From Breznakiella homolactica (GTDB lineage Bacteria; Spirochaetota; Spirochaetia; Treponematales; Breznakiellaceae): a stretch of DNA of 64,000 bases. A program made the position numbers and the translations under genes. This document shows positions 35,383 through 43,616 of this stretch, piece by piece. Each line of letters starts with the position of its first letter. Positions within the stretch are counted from its first letter, which is position 1. A model generated the notes under the pieces. That model was given only the letters and a program-made list of their open reading frames with translations. It searched no databases and was not told the origin of the DNA. The stretch covers positions 806,001 through 870,000 of the forward strand of contig NZ_CP067089.2 of the NCBI RefSeq assembly GCF_016616095.2, written 5' to 3'.

Positions 35383-36972
35383 ATGAAAAGGTCTGTATGG
35401 TTTTTCCCGGCGGTTATTCTGGCGGGAATGCTGCTTGCCGGATGCGGTTCCGGTGAAAAATCGGGTACCGCCGCGGGTACATCAGGTGCGGCGAAACGGG
35501 ATGTCATATCCCATCTGCGGGTCGGGATCAACGCCGATGTGGCTGACCTGGCTCCGTATTCCGCCGGCGGAAACGGCCGCAACAGTATTATGTTTGCCCT
35601 CTATGAGTACCTCGGTTCACTGGAAAGCGTGGGCGGTGAGCTGAAAGGGCAGATCATGAAGGATTACGTTACCAAGGACGGTTCGGTTTACGATATCACA
35701 ATATACGACTACGTGAAGGACACCGCGGGCAACCATCTTACGGCGGATGATATTATCTTCAGTTTTAATAAAGCAAAGGAAAAGGGAAACAATACCAATA
35801 CCCGGCGCATTGTACGCATTGAAAAAACCGGCGACTATTCCGTCCGTTTGGAAATTGACGCGAATTATGTAGGAGGGTTTACCGCGGTTCTCGGAGCGGT
35901 TCCGATAGTTTCCCGGAAAGCGTATGAAGCGAGTTCCAATGAAATGGCCGCAAATCCCGTGGGAACCTCGCCGTACCGGGTAAGCAGCTTTATCCCCGGA
36001 TCCAGTGTGACCCTGGAACGGACCGACAGCTACTGGCAGACCGATGAGTCACTCCGGACAGTGTACGCCACCGCCAATCCCGTGAAGATAACCTATACCA
36101 CCATCAAGGAAGCGGCCCAGATGGCAATCGCCCTGGAAACCGGAAACATTGACCTCGGCCTCTCCCTGGACGCCATGGAGGCAACCCGGTTCATGGCCGG
36201 CGGGAACAGCTCAAAGGGTTTCACCGTATTCCAGGAAATAACCAATATCGGAAACCAGGTATATCTTTCCGGTGATCCCAAGGGACCGTTCTACAGCAAC
36301 CCCGATCTTCGCCGGGCCGTGCTCTACGCCATCGATAAGCAGGGGATTGTTGACGCGGTACTCAGAGGCTATGGGGTAATTGAGTATACCTTCGGGGCTG
36401 AATCATTCGGTGATTTCCAGCCGCAGTGGAAGAACGAGGATTATTTTAACTACAATCCCGAAAAAGCAAAGCAGTTCCTTGCGTCGGCCGGCTACAGCGG
36501 AAATTCCCTCAGGATCATGACCGACAATACGGCTCAGCGGAACAGGGTTGCGCAGATCATCCAGGGATACCTCCAACAGGTAGGTATCAAGTCGGAAATC
36601 CTGCAGTACGACAGCGCGCTCTTTAATTCATACAAGACCAAACCCAGTGAATGGGATCTCTGCCTCGACAATACCGGCGCGTCCGATTATGTGGTGAGTG
36701 TGTGGCGCAGCAAATTCGATGCCCGGCAGTACCAGCTCGGCTCCACCAACGGCTGGAAGGATGATACCATGCAGCGGCTCCTGGAGACGGCTCTTTCCTT
36801 TGACGGGCATACCCCCGCGAACGTAAATGCCTTCCATCAGTATTTTAAGGAACAGGCCTACGCCATGGGTCTTTTCAACCATACTTTCTTTACCGTTGCG
36901 GTTGACAATATTTCCGGCGTCAAGTTTGACAGCAAGATGTTCGTAATATGTCCGGCTATTGAGGTATTTTAA
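35383..36972 (+). CDS. Dipeptide/oligopeptide-type solute-binding lipoprotein (family 5)
   Basis: Family-5 binding protein of 529 residues for the importer encoded downstream. The lipoprotein signal is ILAGMLLAGCGSGEK with a lipidated Cys near residue 21. The mature part shows YDITIYDYVKDTAGNHLTADD, VGTSPYRVSSFIPGSSV and PDLRRAVLYAIDKQGIVDAV, all typical of DppA/OppA. AAAGGAG precedes the ATG by about 9 nt, so the longer frame starting at 35278 is rejected. Family-5 proteins also carry nickel, opines or oligosaccharides, so the ligand is open. A perfect 11-bp inverted repeat follows the stop, before the permease gene. Confidence 0.93.
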   Translation: MKRSVWFFPAVILAGMLLAGCGSGEKSGTAAGTSGAAKRDVISHLRVGINADVADLAPYSAGGNGRNSIMFALYEYLGSLESVGGELKGQIMKDYVTKDGSVYDITIYDYVKDTAGNHLTADDIIFSFNKAKEKGNNTNTRRIVRIEKTGDYSVRLEIDANYVGGFTAVLGAVPIVSRKAYEASSNEMAANPVGTSPYRVSSFIPGSSVTLERTDSYWQTDESLRTVYATANPVKITYTTIKEAAQMAIALETGNIDLGLSLDAMEATRFMAGGNSSKGFTVFQEITNIGNQVYLSGDPKGPFYSNPDLRRAVLYAIDKQGIVDAVLRGYGVIEYTFGAESFGDFQPQWKNEDYFNYNPEKAKQFLASAGYSGNSLRIMTDNTAQRNRVAQIIQGYLQQVGIKSEILQYDSALFNSYKTKPSEWDLCLDNTGASDYVVSVWRSKFDARQYQLGSTNGWKDDTMQRLLETALSFDGHTPANVNAFHQYFKEQAYAMGLFNHTFFTVAVDNISGVKFDSKMFVICPAIEVF

Positions 36973-36988
36973 TTCGAATATTCAGGAT

Positions 36989-37026
36989 CGGAATTCCCGT
37001 TAAAATCAGAATCAGCGGGAATTCCG
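36989..37026 (+). other. Intercistronic stem-loop after the family-5 binding-protein gene
   Basis: CGGAATTCCCG (36989-36999) and CGGGAATTCCG (37016-37026) form a perfect 11-bp stem around a 16-nt loop, without a T-run. The ribosome site of the next gene lies beyond it. It probably stabilises the upstream message. Confidence 0.65.
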
Positions 37027-37045
37027 AAATGAAGGATGGAGCACT

Positions 37046-38005
37046 ATGGTTAAATTTATCCTCAAACGATTGATCTGGATGGTGCCGGTAGTTCTTGGGG
37101 TGACGGTTTTTCTTTTTACACTTCTTTATTTTGTGCCGGGCGACCCGGCGGTGGTTATCCTGGGCGCCAACGCTACCCAGGCCGAACTTGAGTCGAAAAG
37201 AGAAGACCTGGGGCTGAATGATCCGTACCTGGTACGGCTCAGCCGATATATGGTTGACGCGTTCCTGTATTTCGATTTCGGCAAATCCTACATTACCAAC
37301 ACCAGCATTACTTCGGACTTGTTAATCCGTTTTCCCAGGACCTTCCTGCTGGCTTTCAGCTGTATTCTCCTATCCATCGTTGTGGGGGTGCCCCTCGGGG
37401 TCAACGCAGCGGTTCACCAGAACGGGTTCGCGGACAGGGCCTGCATGTTCCTGGCGCTGCTGGGAGTTTCCATGCCGGCTTTCTGGGTCGGCTTGATGCT
37501 GGTCCTGGTATTTTCCCTGCGGCTGGGATGGCTGCCCCCTTCGGGCATCGGCGGTCTTCAGTATTATATACTGCCCGCTATTGCAAACTCCTTCGGGGGT
37601 ATCGCGAACCAGGCCCGGCAGACCCGTTCCAGCATGCTGGAGGTTATCCGTTCCGATTATATTACCACCGCCCGGTCAAAGGGGCTTTCGGAGCGGAAGG
37701 TCATTTATTCCCATGCCCTGCCCAACGCCCTTATCCCGGTCATAACCATTGCGGGCTCATCCTTCGGCCGTATGCTGGGGGGTACCCTGGTAATCGAAAC
37801 GGTCTTTTCCATTCCCGGAATCGGCAGTTACATGATCGGCGCCGTGAACAACCGGGATTATCCGGTTGTAATGGGCTCGGTTATTTTCCTGGCGATTTCC
37901 TTCAGTATGGTCATGCTGCTGGTGGATCTTATCTATGCCTATGTTGATCCCCGTATCAAAGCCCAGTACATGAGCGGCTCAAAAAGGAGGCGGCACCATG
38001 CCTAA
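37046..38005 (+). CDS. Dipeptide-type ABC importer permease, DppB type
   Basis: First permease of the PepT-family importer, 319 residues. It begins MVKFILKRLIWMVPVVLGVT and contains the DppB-type segment FTLLYFVPGDPAVVILG. The loop EVIRSDYITTARSKGLSERK, with HALPNALIPVIT next, is the ATPase-coupling EAA motif. Five or six membrane helices are visible. The stop lies inside the next gene: the two coding regions overlap by 8 bp (37998-38005), indicating coupled translation. It is the third gene of the operon after the EIIB-like and binding-protein genes. Confidence 0.95.
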   Translation: MVKFILKRLIWMVPVVLGVTVFLFTLLYFVPGDPAVVILGANATQAELESKREDLGLNDPYLVRLSRYMVDAFLYFDFGKSYITNTSITSDLLIRFPRTFLLAFSCILLSIVVGVPLGVNAAVHQNGFADRACMFLALLGVSMPAFWVGLMLVLVFSLRLGWLPPSGIGGLQYYILPAIANSFGGIANQARQTRSSMLEVIRSDYITTARSKGLSERKVIYSHALPNALIPVITIAGSSFGRMLGGTLVIETVFSIPGIGSYMIGAVNNRDYPVVMGSVIFLAISFSMVMLLVDLIYAYVDPRIKAQYMSGSKRRRHHA

Positions 38006-38888
38006 TAATCAGCTTGCTGCCATGGCAGCGGATCCAGAAATCCGTAAGCACAGTAATTTTGCGGCCCTCATGGGCCGGCTCCGGAAAAACAACGCCGCGA
38101 TGCTGGGACTTATTATTTTCCTTGTCCTTGTGCTCATTGCGGTTTTTTCTCCCCTGATCATGCCGTATCCCTATGATCACATGGATTTAATCAACGCCTA
38201 TTCCCCTCCGTCGGCGGAACATTGGTTCGGTACGGATGATCTTGGCCGGGATGTTCTGAGCCGGATTATGTACGGCGGACGCTATTCCCTGAGCATCGGC
38301 ATTATTGCCACCGGTTTTTCCGTTTTGATCGGGATGGCCATCGGCGCCGTGGCGGGATACTTCGGCGGCAGGGTAGACAACCTGATCATGCGTTTTATGG
38401 ATATTATACAGGCGGTTCCCGGTCTTCTTCTGACCATCGCGATTTCCGCGGTCCTGGGGTCCGGCTTTGATAAAACCATCATGGCCCTGGGCTTAAGCAA
38501 TATTCCGAACTACGTCCGGATCGTCAGGGCTTCCATCATGAGTATCCGGAAAATGGAATACCTCGAAGCGGCGGAATCCATCAACTGCAGGAACAGCCGG
38601 ATCATTCTGCACCATGCCCTGCCGAACGCGCTTTCTCCGGTTATCGTCCAGGCAACCATGGGTGTTGCCAATACGGTGCTGACCGCGGCGAGCCTCAGTT
38701 TCATCGGTCTCGGTGTTCAGCCTCCGACCCCTGAATGGGGGGCCATGCTTTCGGCGGGAAGGAATTTCATCCGTGATTATCCCCACATGGTCATTTTCCC
38801 GGGGGTTTTTATCATGATCTCGGTCCTTGCCCTTAATATGCTGGGGGACGGACTCAGGGACGCCCTCGATCCCAAGCTGAAAAATTAA
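37998..38888 (+). CDS. Dipeptide-type ABC importer permease, DppC type
   Basis: Second permease, 296 residues, with an N-terminal cytoplasmic stretch before the first helix (AMLGLIIFLVLVLIAVFSPL). It has the DppC hallmarks HWFGTDDLGRDVLSRIMYGG and SLSIGIIATGFSVLIG. The coupling loop is RKMEYLEAAESINCRNSRII, then LHHALPN. It ends GDGLRDALDPKLKN as usual. AAAGGAGG lies 10 nt upstream of the ATG. It overlaps the DppB-type gene by 8 bp and is 12 bp before the first ATPase gene. Confidence 0.95.
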   Translation: MPNNQLAAMAADPEIRKHSNFAALMGRLRKNNAAMLGLIIFLVLVLIAVFSPLIMPYPYDHMDLINAYSPPSAEHWFGTDDLGRDVLSRIMYGGRYSLSIGIIATGFSVLIGMAIGAVAGYFGGRVDNLIMRFMDIIQAVPGLLLTIAISAVLGSGFDKTIMALGLSNIPNYVRIVRASIMSIRKMEYLEAAESINCRNSRIILHHALPNALSPVIVQATMGVANTVLTAASLSFIGLGVQPPTPEWGAMLSAGRNFIRDYPHMVIFPGVFIMISVLALNMLGDGLRDALDPKLKN

Positions 38889-38900
38889 TGAGGTACAACC

Positions 38901-39896
38901 ATGGGAAATAATCCTTTTTTATCAGTTGATAATCTGGTGGTGGAGTATACCAGCGAAGGCCAGACAATTCACGCGGTCAATCATGTATCGTTCACCCTGG
39001 AACGGGGGAAAACACTGGGGCTCGTAGGAGAAACCGGAGCGGGAAAGACCACCATCGCAAAGTCTATCCTCCGTATCCTTCCCGATCCTCCCGCGAAAAT
39101 CAAAGACGGCGCCATCAGTCTGGAGGGTGTAAACCTCCTGGAGCTGCCCGAGACCGCCATGTACAAAATCCGGGGAAGCAGAGTATCCATGGTTTTCCAG
39201 GATCCCATGACCGCCCTCAACCCGGTCATGCGGGTAGGCAAGCAGATCGCCGAGGTTATCCAGCTTCATAACAATATTTCCAAGGCCGAAGCGGTAAAAC
39301 GCGCGGAGGCCATGCTGGAGATGGTAGGAATCCCAACTGAACGGTACAACGAATATCCCCACCAGTTTTCCGGGGGCATGAAACAGCGGGTGGTTATTGC
39401 CATCGCCCTGGCCTGCAGTCCTGAACTGCTGATTGCCGATGAACCCACCACGGCTTTGGACGTAACTATCCAGGCCCAGGTTCTGGAAATGATCAGCAAA
39501 CTGAAGCAGGAAAAAAACATGGCCCTGATCCTGATCACCCATGACCTTGGTGTGGTCGCTGAGGTATGTGATGAAGTCGCGGTGGTTTACGCCGGTGAAA
39601 TCGTGGAGTACGGAACAAAGGAAGATATTTTTGACCATCCGGCCCATCCCTATACCCGGGGACTTTTCGGAGCCCTGCCGGATATGGACAGCGATACGGA
39701 CCGGCTTTCTCCCATCACCGGACTTCCGCCGAACCCGTCGGATCTGCCGAAGGGCTGCTACTTCAGCCCCCGCTGTCCCCTGGCGGAGGAAAAATGCCTG
39801 TCCGCTCATTTTGACCTTACCGAATATCAGCCGGGCCATACGTACCGCTGCTGGAAGCAGGTAACCCAGGAGGCACCCCGTGGCACCGTTAATTGA
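38901..39896 (+). CDS. Dipeptide-type ABC importer ATPase, DppD type
   Basis: ATP-binding subunit of 331 residues. Walker A is GETGAGKTT (about residues 42-50), the Q-loop lies at MVFQDPMTALNP, the signature is FSGGMKQR, Walker B is LLIADEPTTALD, and the switch His is in LITHDLG. The C-terminal extension has four spaced Cys-containing elements (GCYFSPRCPLAEEKC) as in DppD/OppD. All catalytic residues look intact. It overlaps the next ATPase gene by 17 bp. With the DppF-type subunit it forms the ATPase heterodimer of this importer. Confidence 0.96.
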   Translation: MGNNPFLSVDNLVVEYTSEGQTIHAVNHVSFTLERGKTLGLVGETGAGKTTIAKSILRILPDPPAKIKDGAISLEGVNLLELPETAMYKIRGSRVSMVFQDPMTALNPVMRVGKQIAEVIQLHNNISKAEAVKRAEAMLEMVGIPTERYNEYPHQFSGGMKQRVVIAIALACSPELLIADEPTTALDVTIQAQVLEMISKLKQEKNMALILITHDLGVVAEVCDEVAVVYAGEIVEYGTKEDIFDHPAHPYTRGLFGALPDMDSDTDRLSPITGLPPNPSDLPKGCYFSPRCPLAEEKCLSAHFDLTEYQPGHTYRCWKQVTQEAPRGTVN

Positions 39897-40836
39897 AGTC
39901 AGGAATCTTAAAAAATACTTTGATACTCCCAAGGGTTCGCTCCACGCGGTGGATGGTGTCACCTTTACCATCGGCGCCGGCAGGACCATGGGGGTCGTGG
40001 GAGAATCGGGCTGCGGAAAATCAACCCTAGGCCGGGTTATCATTCATCTCCTGGACAATACCGGCGGAACGATTCTCTTTGACGGCGAAGATATAAGCAG
40101 GGTAACGAAGAAGACCCTCCGCCGTCTCCGGGAAGACATGCAGATCATTTTTCAGGATCCTTTTTCATCCCTCAATCCCCGGCTCACCGTGGAGGAAACA
40201 ATCAAGGAACCCCTCCTGCTGTCAAAAAAATATTCCAAGAAGGATCTCGAACTGGAAACTCTCCGGCTGATGGACATGGTGGGAATAGACCGCCGGCTCA
40301 TGCGTTCATATCCCCATGAACTGGACGGCGGACGGAGGCAGAGGGTAGGGATCGGACGGGCTTTGGCGCTCAACCCGAAATTCATTGTCTGTGACGAACC
40401 GGTTTCGGCTCTGGATGTTTCAATCCAAGCCCAGGTACTGAACCTGCTCCAGGATCTGCAGGATCAGTACGGACTGACCTACATGTTCGTCACCCACGAC
40501 CTGTCGGTGGTACGGCATATTTCCGACGACATCTGTGTAATGTATCTCGGGCAGCTGATCGAAACATGTCCCTCAAAGGAACTGTTCAGAAATCCCCTGC
40601 ATCCGTATACAAAAGCGCTGCTGTCGGCAATTCCCAAAACGGATATCCATAACAGGACCAAACGGATTCTCCTGAAAGGTGAAATTACCAGTCCCATAAA
40701 CCCGAAACCCGGATGCCGTTTTGCCGCCCGGTGTCCCCATGCCGCTGAACAGTGCAGGGAACCCCAGGTATTGGAAGAAATATCTCCCAGCCATTTTACC
40801 GCCTGCTGCCGGGTCCGTGAATTGTCAAAGCTATAA
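39880..40836 (+). CDS. Dipeptide-type ABC importer ATPase, DppF type, altered signature motif
   Basis: Second ATP-binding subunit, 318 residues, starting at a GTG after GGAGG. Walker A is GESGCGKST (41-49), Q-loop IIFQDPFSSLNP, Walker B FIVCDEPVSALD, switch His in FVTHDLS. The signature motif is LDGGRRQ instead of LSGGQRQ: Asp149 replaces the Ser that contacts ATP and Arg152 the Gln. I recall this variant from other DppF/OppF-like proteins, so it is a subfamily trait rather than damage. It implies one standard and one weakened ATP site in the DppD-DppF pair. The Cys-rich C-terminal extension (CRFAARCPHAAEQC) is present. Its start lies within the end of the DppD-type gene. Confidence 0.95.
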   Translation: MAPLIEVRNLKKYFDTPKGSLHAVDGVTFTIGAGRTMGVVGESGCGKSTLGRVIIHLLDNTGGTILFDGEDISRVTKKTLRRLREDMQIIFQDPFSSLNPRLTVEETIKEPLLLSKKYSKKDLELETLRLMDMVGIDRRLMRSYPHELDGGRRQRVGIGRALALNPKFIVCDEPVSALDVSIQAQVLNLLQDLQDQYGLTYMFVTHDLSVVRHISDDICVMYLGQLIETCPSKELFRNPLHPYTKALLSAIPKTDIHNRTKRILLKGEITSPINPKPGCRFAARCPHAAEQCREPQVLEEISPSHFTACCRVRELSKL

Positions 40837-40854
40837 AAGAGGAATTATTGAATC

Positions 40855-42084
40855 ATGAATGTACAGGCTAATCAAACAGAATTTCCCGGGGATAACCAGA
40901 ACGTACCCTGGTACCGGAACGGGCAATTCATTCTTATTTTTATCATCGCATTCCTGGTTTACAGTTCCAGCAATATGCTCAGTCTGACCCTGCCGAAATT
41001 CGCCAGTGAGATGGGCGCTACCAGCCAGATGGTCGGAACCTTAGCCGGGATTTTCGCGACCTGCGCGCTGCTGATGCGGCCTATCTCCGGGCAGGTCGTT
41101 GATAATGAGGATAAGAAAATCACCCTCCGGATTTGTCTCCTGGTTCTTCTGGTTTCGGTTTTCGGACTGACGCTGTCAACGAATTACTACATGCTGCTCA
41201 TCTTCCGCGGACTGAACGGCCTCGCGTGGGGGATTGGATCAACCCTGTGCATGACCATCGCCACAAGCTGCTTTTCCAGCAGCAATATGGCCGCCGGCAT
41301 CGGTATCTACGGATTGGGGCAAAGTCTGGCCCAGACCATTGCCCCAATGTTTGCCCTGCCCATTGCCGGGACCATCGGGTACAACGGCCTGTACTGGGTA
41401 AATGTCTGTCTCATGGTCATGTGTCTGCTGCTTACATTCCTGATGAAATTTCCCGCGAGAGAAAAGCATGAACGGCATTATTCATTGAATATAAGAAAGA
41501 TGATCTGTTTTCCCGCGTTTCTTCCGGCGGCGATGACCATGTGCAACAGCATCGCGAAATCCTCAATCACCGCGTTCCTGGTTATTTATACCGGAACCAT
41601 GGGCATTGAAAACATCGGCCTTTATTTTTCCGTACAGGCGGCGGTGATTTTTATAAGCCGGCCCCTGGTTTCGAAACTGGCGGATACGGTGGGAACCATG
41701 AAAATACTTATTCCCTGTGAAATGCTGACCATCGCGGGACTGATACTCATTTCCCGGTCGCAAAGTATCGGCGGGTTTATTCTCGCGGCGGTAATCATGG
41801 GCATCGCCGTGGGCGGCGAACAGCCGATCCTGATGGGCGAATGTGTCAAAAGCGTTCCGCCGGCCCAGCGGGGCAGTGCCAGCAATACAAGCTATATCGG
41901 CACCGACCTGGGAAATATTATCGGCAGCAACTTCGCGGGTTTCCTGGTCGCATCCGTGGGGTACAGCTTCATGTATATGTCCTATACCCTGCCGGTTTTA
42001 ATCTGCACCATCATATACGTCATTCTCTATTCAAGAAAACTGAAAACCATACCAATAGGAGATTTAAATGCAGAACCAGACTGA
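40855..42084 (+). CDS. Major facilitator superfamily transporter
   Basis: MFS secondary transporter, 409 residues, with twelve predicted membrane helices in two halves. The helix 2-3 loop reads GIFATCALLMRPISGQVVDNE, then DKKITLR, the MFS motif A region. The middle of the second half has MGIAVGGEQPILMGECVKSV, typical of drug/sugar-type members. The soluble N-terminus is short (about 25 residues). It lies 18 bp downstream of the DppF-type gene and overlaps the hydrolase gene by 17 bp, so it belongs to the same operon. Export of a product of the imported compound, or a second uptake route, is possible; the substrate is unknown. Confidence 0.93.
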   Translation: MNVQANQTEFPGDNQNVPWYRNGQFILIFIIAFLVYSSSNMLSLTLPKFASEMGATSQMVGTLAGIFATCALLMRPISGQVVDNEDKKITLRICLLVLLVSVFGLTLSTNYYMLLIFRGLNGLAWGIGSTLCMTIATSCFSSSNMAAGIGIYGLGQSLAQTIAPMFALPIAGTIGYNGLYWVNVCLMVMCLLLTFLMKFPAREKHERHYSLNIRKMICFPAFLPAAMTMCNSIAKSSITAFLVIYTGTMGIENIGLYFSVQAAVIFISRPLVSKLADTVGTMKILIPCEMLTIAGLILISRSQSIGGFILAAVIMGIAVGGEQPILMGECVKSVPPAQRGSASNTSYIGTDLGNIIGSNFAGFLVASVGYSFMYMSYTLPVLICTIIYVILYSRKLKTIPIGDLNAEPD

Positions 42085-42928
42085 ACAGACCTCTTTGTAT
42101 CCCATGGTGGAATTCAAGGAAAACACCTTTGAACTCGACGAATTTGACTGCGCCAGTATTTTTGTGCTGGTCGGCACGGAAAAAGCCCTGGTTATCGATA
42201 CCGGAATGGGCATAGGGAATTTACGCAGGGCAGTGGAACGGATAACAAAAAAACCGGTTACCGTGGTAATAACCCATGCCCACGTAGACCATATCCAGAA
42301 TACCCACCAATGGGGTGAATGCTACATCAATGAACTGGACATGCCCATGTTTGTGGATGATGTGGAACGGCGCAAATACGACGCCAAGCTGATCGCGAAA
42401 CGCCAGGGCGGTATCTACGCCTATGACCTTGACCGGGATATAACCCCCTGGACCTGCCAGCCGGTTCTGAACCCCCTCGTTGAAGGCCAGTCATTCGACC
42501 TCGGAGGAGGGCGTATCATCACAGCCTATTGGGTTCCGGGCCATTCAAAGGGCCACATGATGTTCCTGGACGAACAGTCCCGGAGCCTGTTTGCGGGGGA
42601 TTCCCTGAACAACAATCTGGGCGTCGCCGGAACCATGGATCCCTCAAAACCGAACTATGTCGGGATCAAAGGCGTCCTTGGGGGACTGGAAAAAATGAAA
42701 GCCCTGGAAGGTTCTTATGACGGAATCTACAATGGCCACCACGATTTCCGCGCCCTTGGGTTGCCCCTGGACCAGGAAGTGCTGCCCAATGCCATTGATA
42801 TCTGTCATCAGATCCTGGACGGTACCTGCACGGTACAGCAGAAGCCCAACCCCCTGCACAACGACCGTACCATGAATTATGTGCAGAAAGGAAATTCCTG
42901 GCTTTCTATTAATCCCGATTTTATATAG
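42068..42928 (+). CDS. Metallo-beta-lactamase-fold hydrolase
   Basis: MBL-superfamily hydrolase, 286 residues, probably cytoplasmic as no signal peptide is present. The metal motif is THAHVDH (His70, His72, Asp74, His75). Further ligands are likely in WVPGHSKGHMM (His), LFAGDSL (Asp) and YNGHHD (His). This set binds two metal ions in the glyoxalase-II/lactonase branch. AGGAG precedes the ATG, which lies 17 bp inside the MFS gene. As the last gene of the importer operon it may hydrolyse an ester, lactone or amide of the imported compound; a peptide or acyl-lactone cannot be told apart from sequence. Confidence 0.92.
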   Translation: MQNQTEQTSLYPMVEFKENTFELDEFDCASIFVLVGTEKALVIDTGMGIGNLRRAVERITKKPVTVVITHAHVDHIQNTHQWGECYINELDMPMFVDDVERRKYDAKLIAKRQGGIYAYDLDRDITPWTCQPVLNPLVEGQSFDLGGGRIITAYWVPGHSKGHMMFLDEQSRSLFAGDSLNNNLGVAGTMDPSKPNYVGIKGVLGGLEKMKALEGSYDGIYNGHHDFRALGLPLDQEVLPNAIDICHQILDGTCTVQQKPNPLHNDRTMNYVQKGNSWLSINPDFI

Positions 42929-43023
42929 ATACAATCCGGAAAAACCGCCGCAGCCAGCTGCCAGACAAACCGATCCTGACTGGCCCGCGGTTCCGTTTAG
43001 GCTATTTTGAAAACGGCTGTATT

Positions 43024-43368
43024 TTATTTAACAAGATATCTGGTGTTATTTTCCGGCTGGGATGACAATTCCAGAATACCATCATTCCTGATATTCCATG
43101 TATATAAAACCAGAGAATTAATAATTATCTTTTCTCCATCCGTAATTACGGAAAAGGAAGCCGCTTGCCCATAACCCCGGTCTATGGTCATACTGTAATC
43201 GGTAAATTCAACCCAATCATTTTCGTTTTTATTGGCCCCGTCCGAATCACAGGCATACCATTTTCCACGAAGTTCCGTTGGTATAGGATCGTCATCAACA
43301 TCTTCACATCCGGAAAAGGAAAAAACCAAAAGAACGGCCAATAAGATTAAACATGTTTTCTTTCTCAT
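43024..43368 (-). CDS. Small lipoprotein, function unknown
   Basis: The 114-residue product starts MRKKTCLILLAVLLVFSFSGCE, a lipoprotein signal with a spirochaete-style lipobox (FSGC), lipidated Cys near residue 21. The mature part, about 94 residues with many Asp and aromatic residues (LRGKWYACDSD, WVEFTDYSMTIDRGYG, IINSLVLYTWNI), suggests a small beta-sheet or lipocalin-like domain, but no family is recognised. The ATG at 43368 is chosen because it begins the signal; a start six codons earlier is possible. No strong ribosome site is seen. It points away from the 43617 operon and toward the MBL gene, as a single gene. Confidence 0.72.
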   Translation of the reverse strand: MRKKTCLILLAVLLVFSFSGCEDVDDDPIPTELRGKWYACDSDGANKNENDWVEFTDYSMTIDRGYGQAASFSVITDGEKIIINSLVLYTWNIRNDGILELSSQPENNTRYLVK

Positions 43369-43513
43369 TTTTAAAGTATCCGGCAATAATAATAAAATTC
43401 TTAACTTATTAATTTTAATACCATACTATTTTTTTACAAGAGAAATGGGATAATAACAGGGGATTTCCTATTCCCGGCTCAATCCATAATATCTCCAAAA
43501 TAAAAGATTTTGA

Positions 43514-43594
43514 TTGACAACTGGAAATTTCATAGTATACTATGAAGTATATTATGCCAATCATAGTATACTTTAAAGTATACTATGATTGGCA
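43514..43594 (+). promoter_or_regulatory. Promoter and palindromic operator array of the TIM-barrel/importer operon
   Basis: TTGACA (43514-43519), a 16-nt spacer and TATACT (43536-43541) form the promoter. Its -10 lies inside the 14-bp palindrome CATAGTATACTATG (43531-43544). A 40-bp perfect palindrome follows at 43555-43594. The core AGTATACT occurs at 43534, 43565 and 43577, with a one-mismatch copy AGTATATT at 43546; starts are 12, 19 and 12 bp apart. GTATAC cores are typical of FadR/UxuR-type GntR operators, and such a regulator is encoded at 49755 in the operon. Cooperative repression is inferred. The palindrome ends 23 bp before the TTG start at 43617, so it also falls in the mRNA leader. 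Confidence 0.75.
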
Positions 43595-43616
43595 ACTCAA
43601 CCGGAGGGTGCCCAAA

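Noticed and set aside
38922-40043. A 373-codon minus-strand frame opposite the DppD-type ATPase
   Set aside because: Antisense shadow of a gene with all Walker motifs; the product has no known pattern.
39880-40836. Frameshift or decay of the DppF-type ATPase because of LDGGRRQ
   Set aside because: The frame is intact, length is normal and other catalytic motifs are kept; the variant occurs in related proteins as I recall.
43555-43594. The 40-bp palindrome as a transposon end, attachment site or terminator
   Set aside because: No transposase, integrase or target duplication is nearby and no T-run follows; the promoter position and repeated GTATAC cores fit an operator better.
43542-43616. 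ATG start for the GH-like protein inside the palindromic region
   Set aside because: The extra 25 residues are encoded by the operator palindrome itself; the TTG at 43617 has a strong ribosome site.
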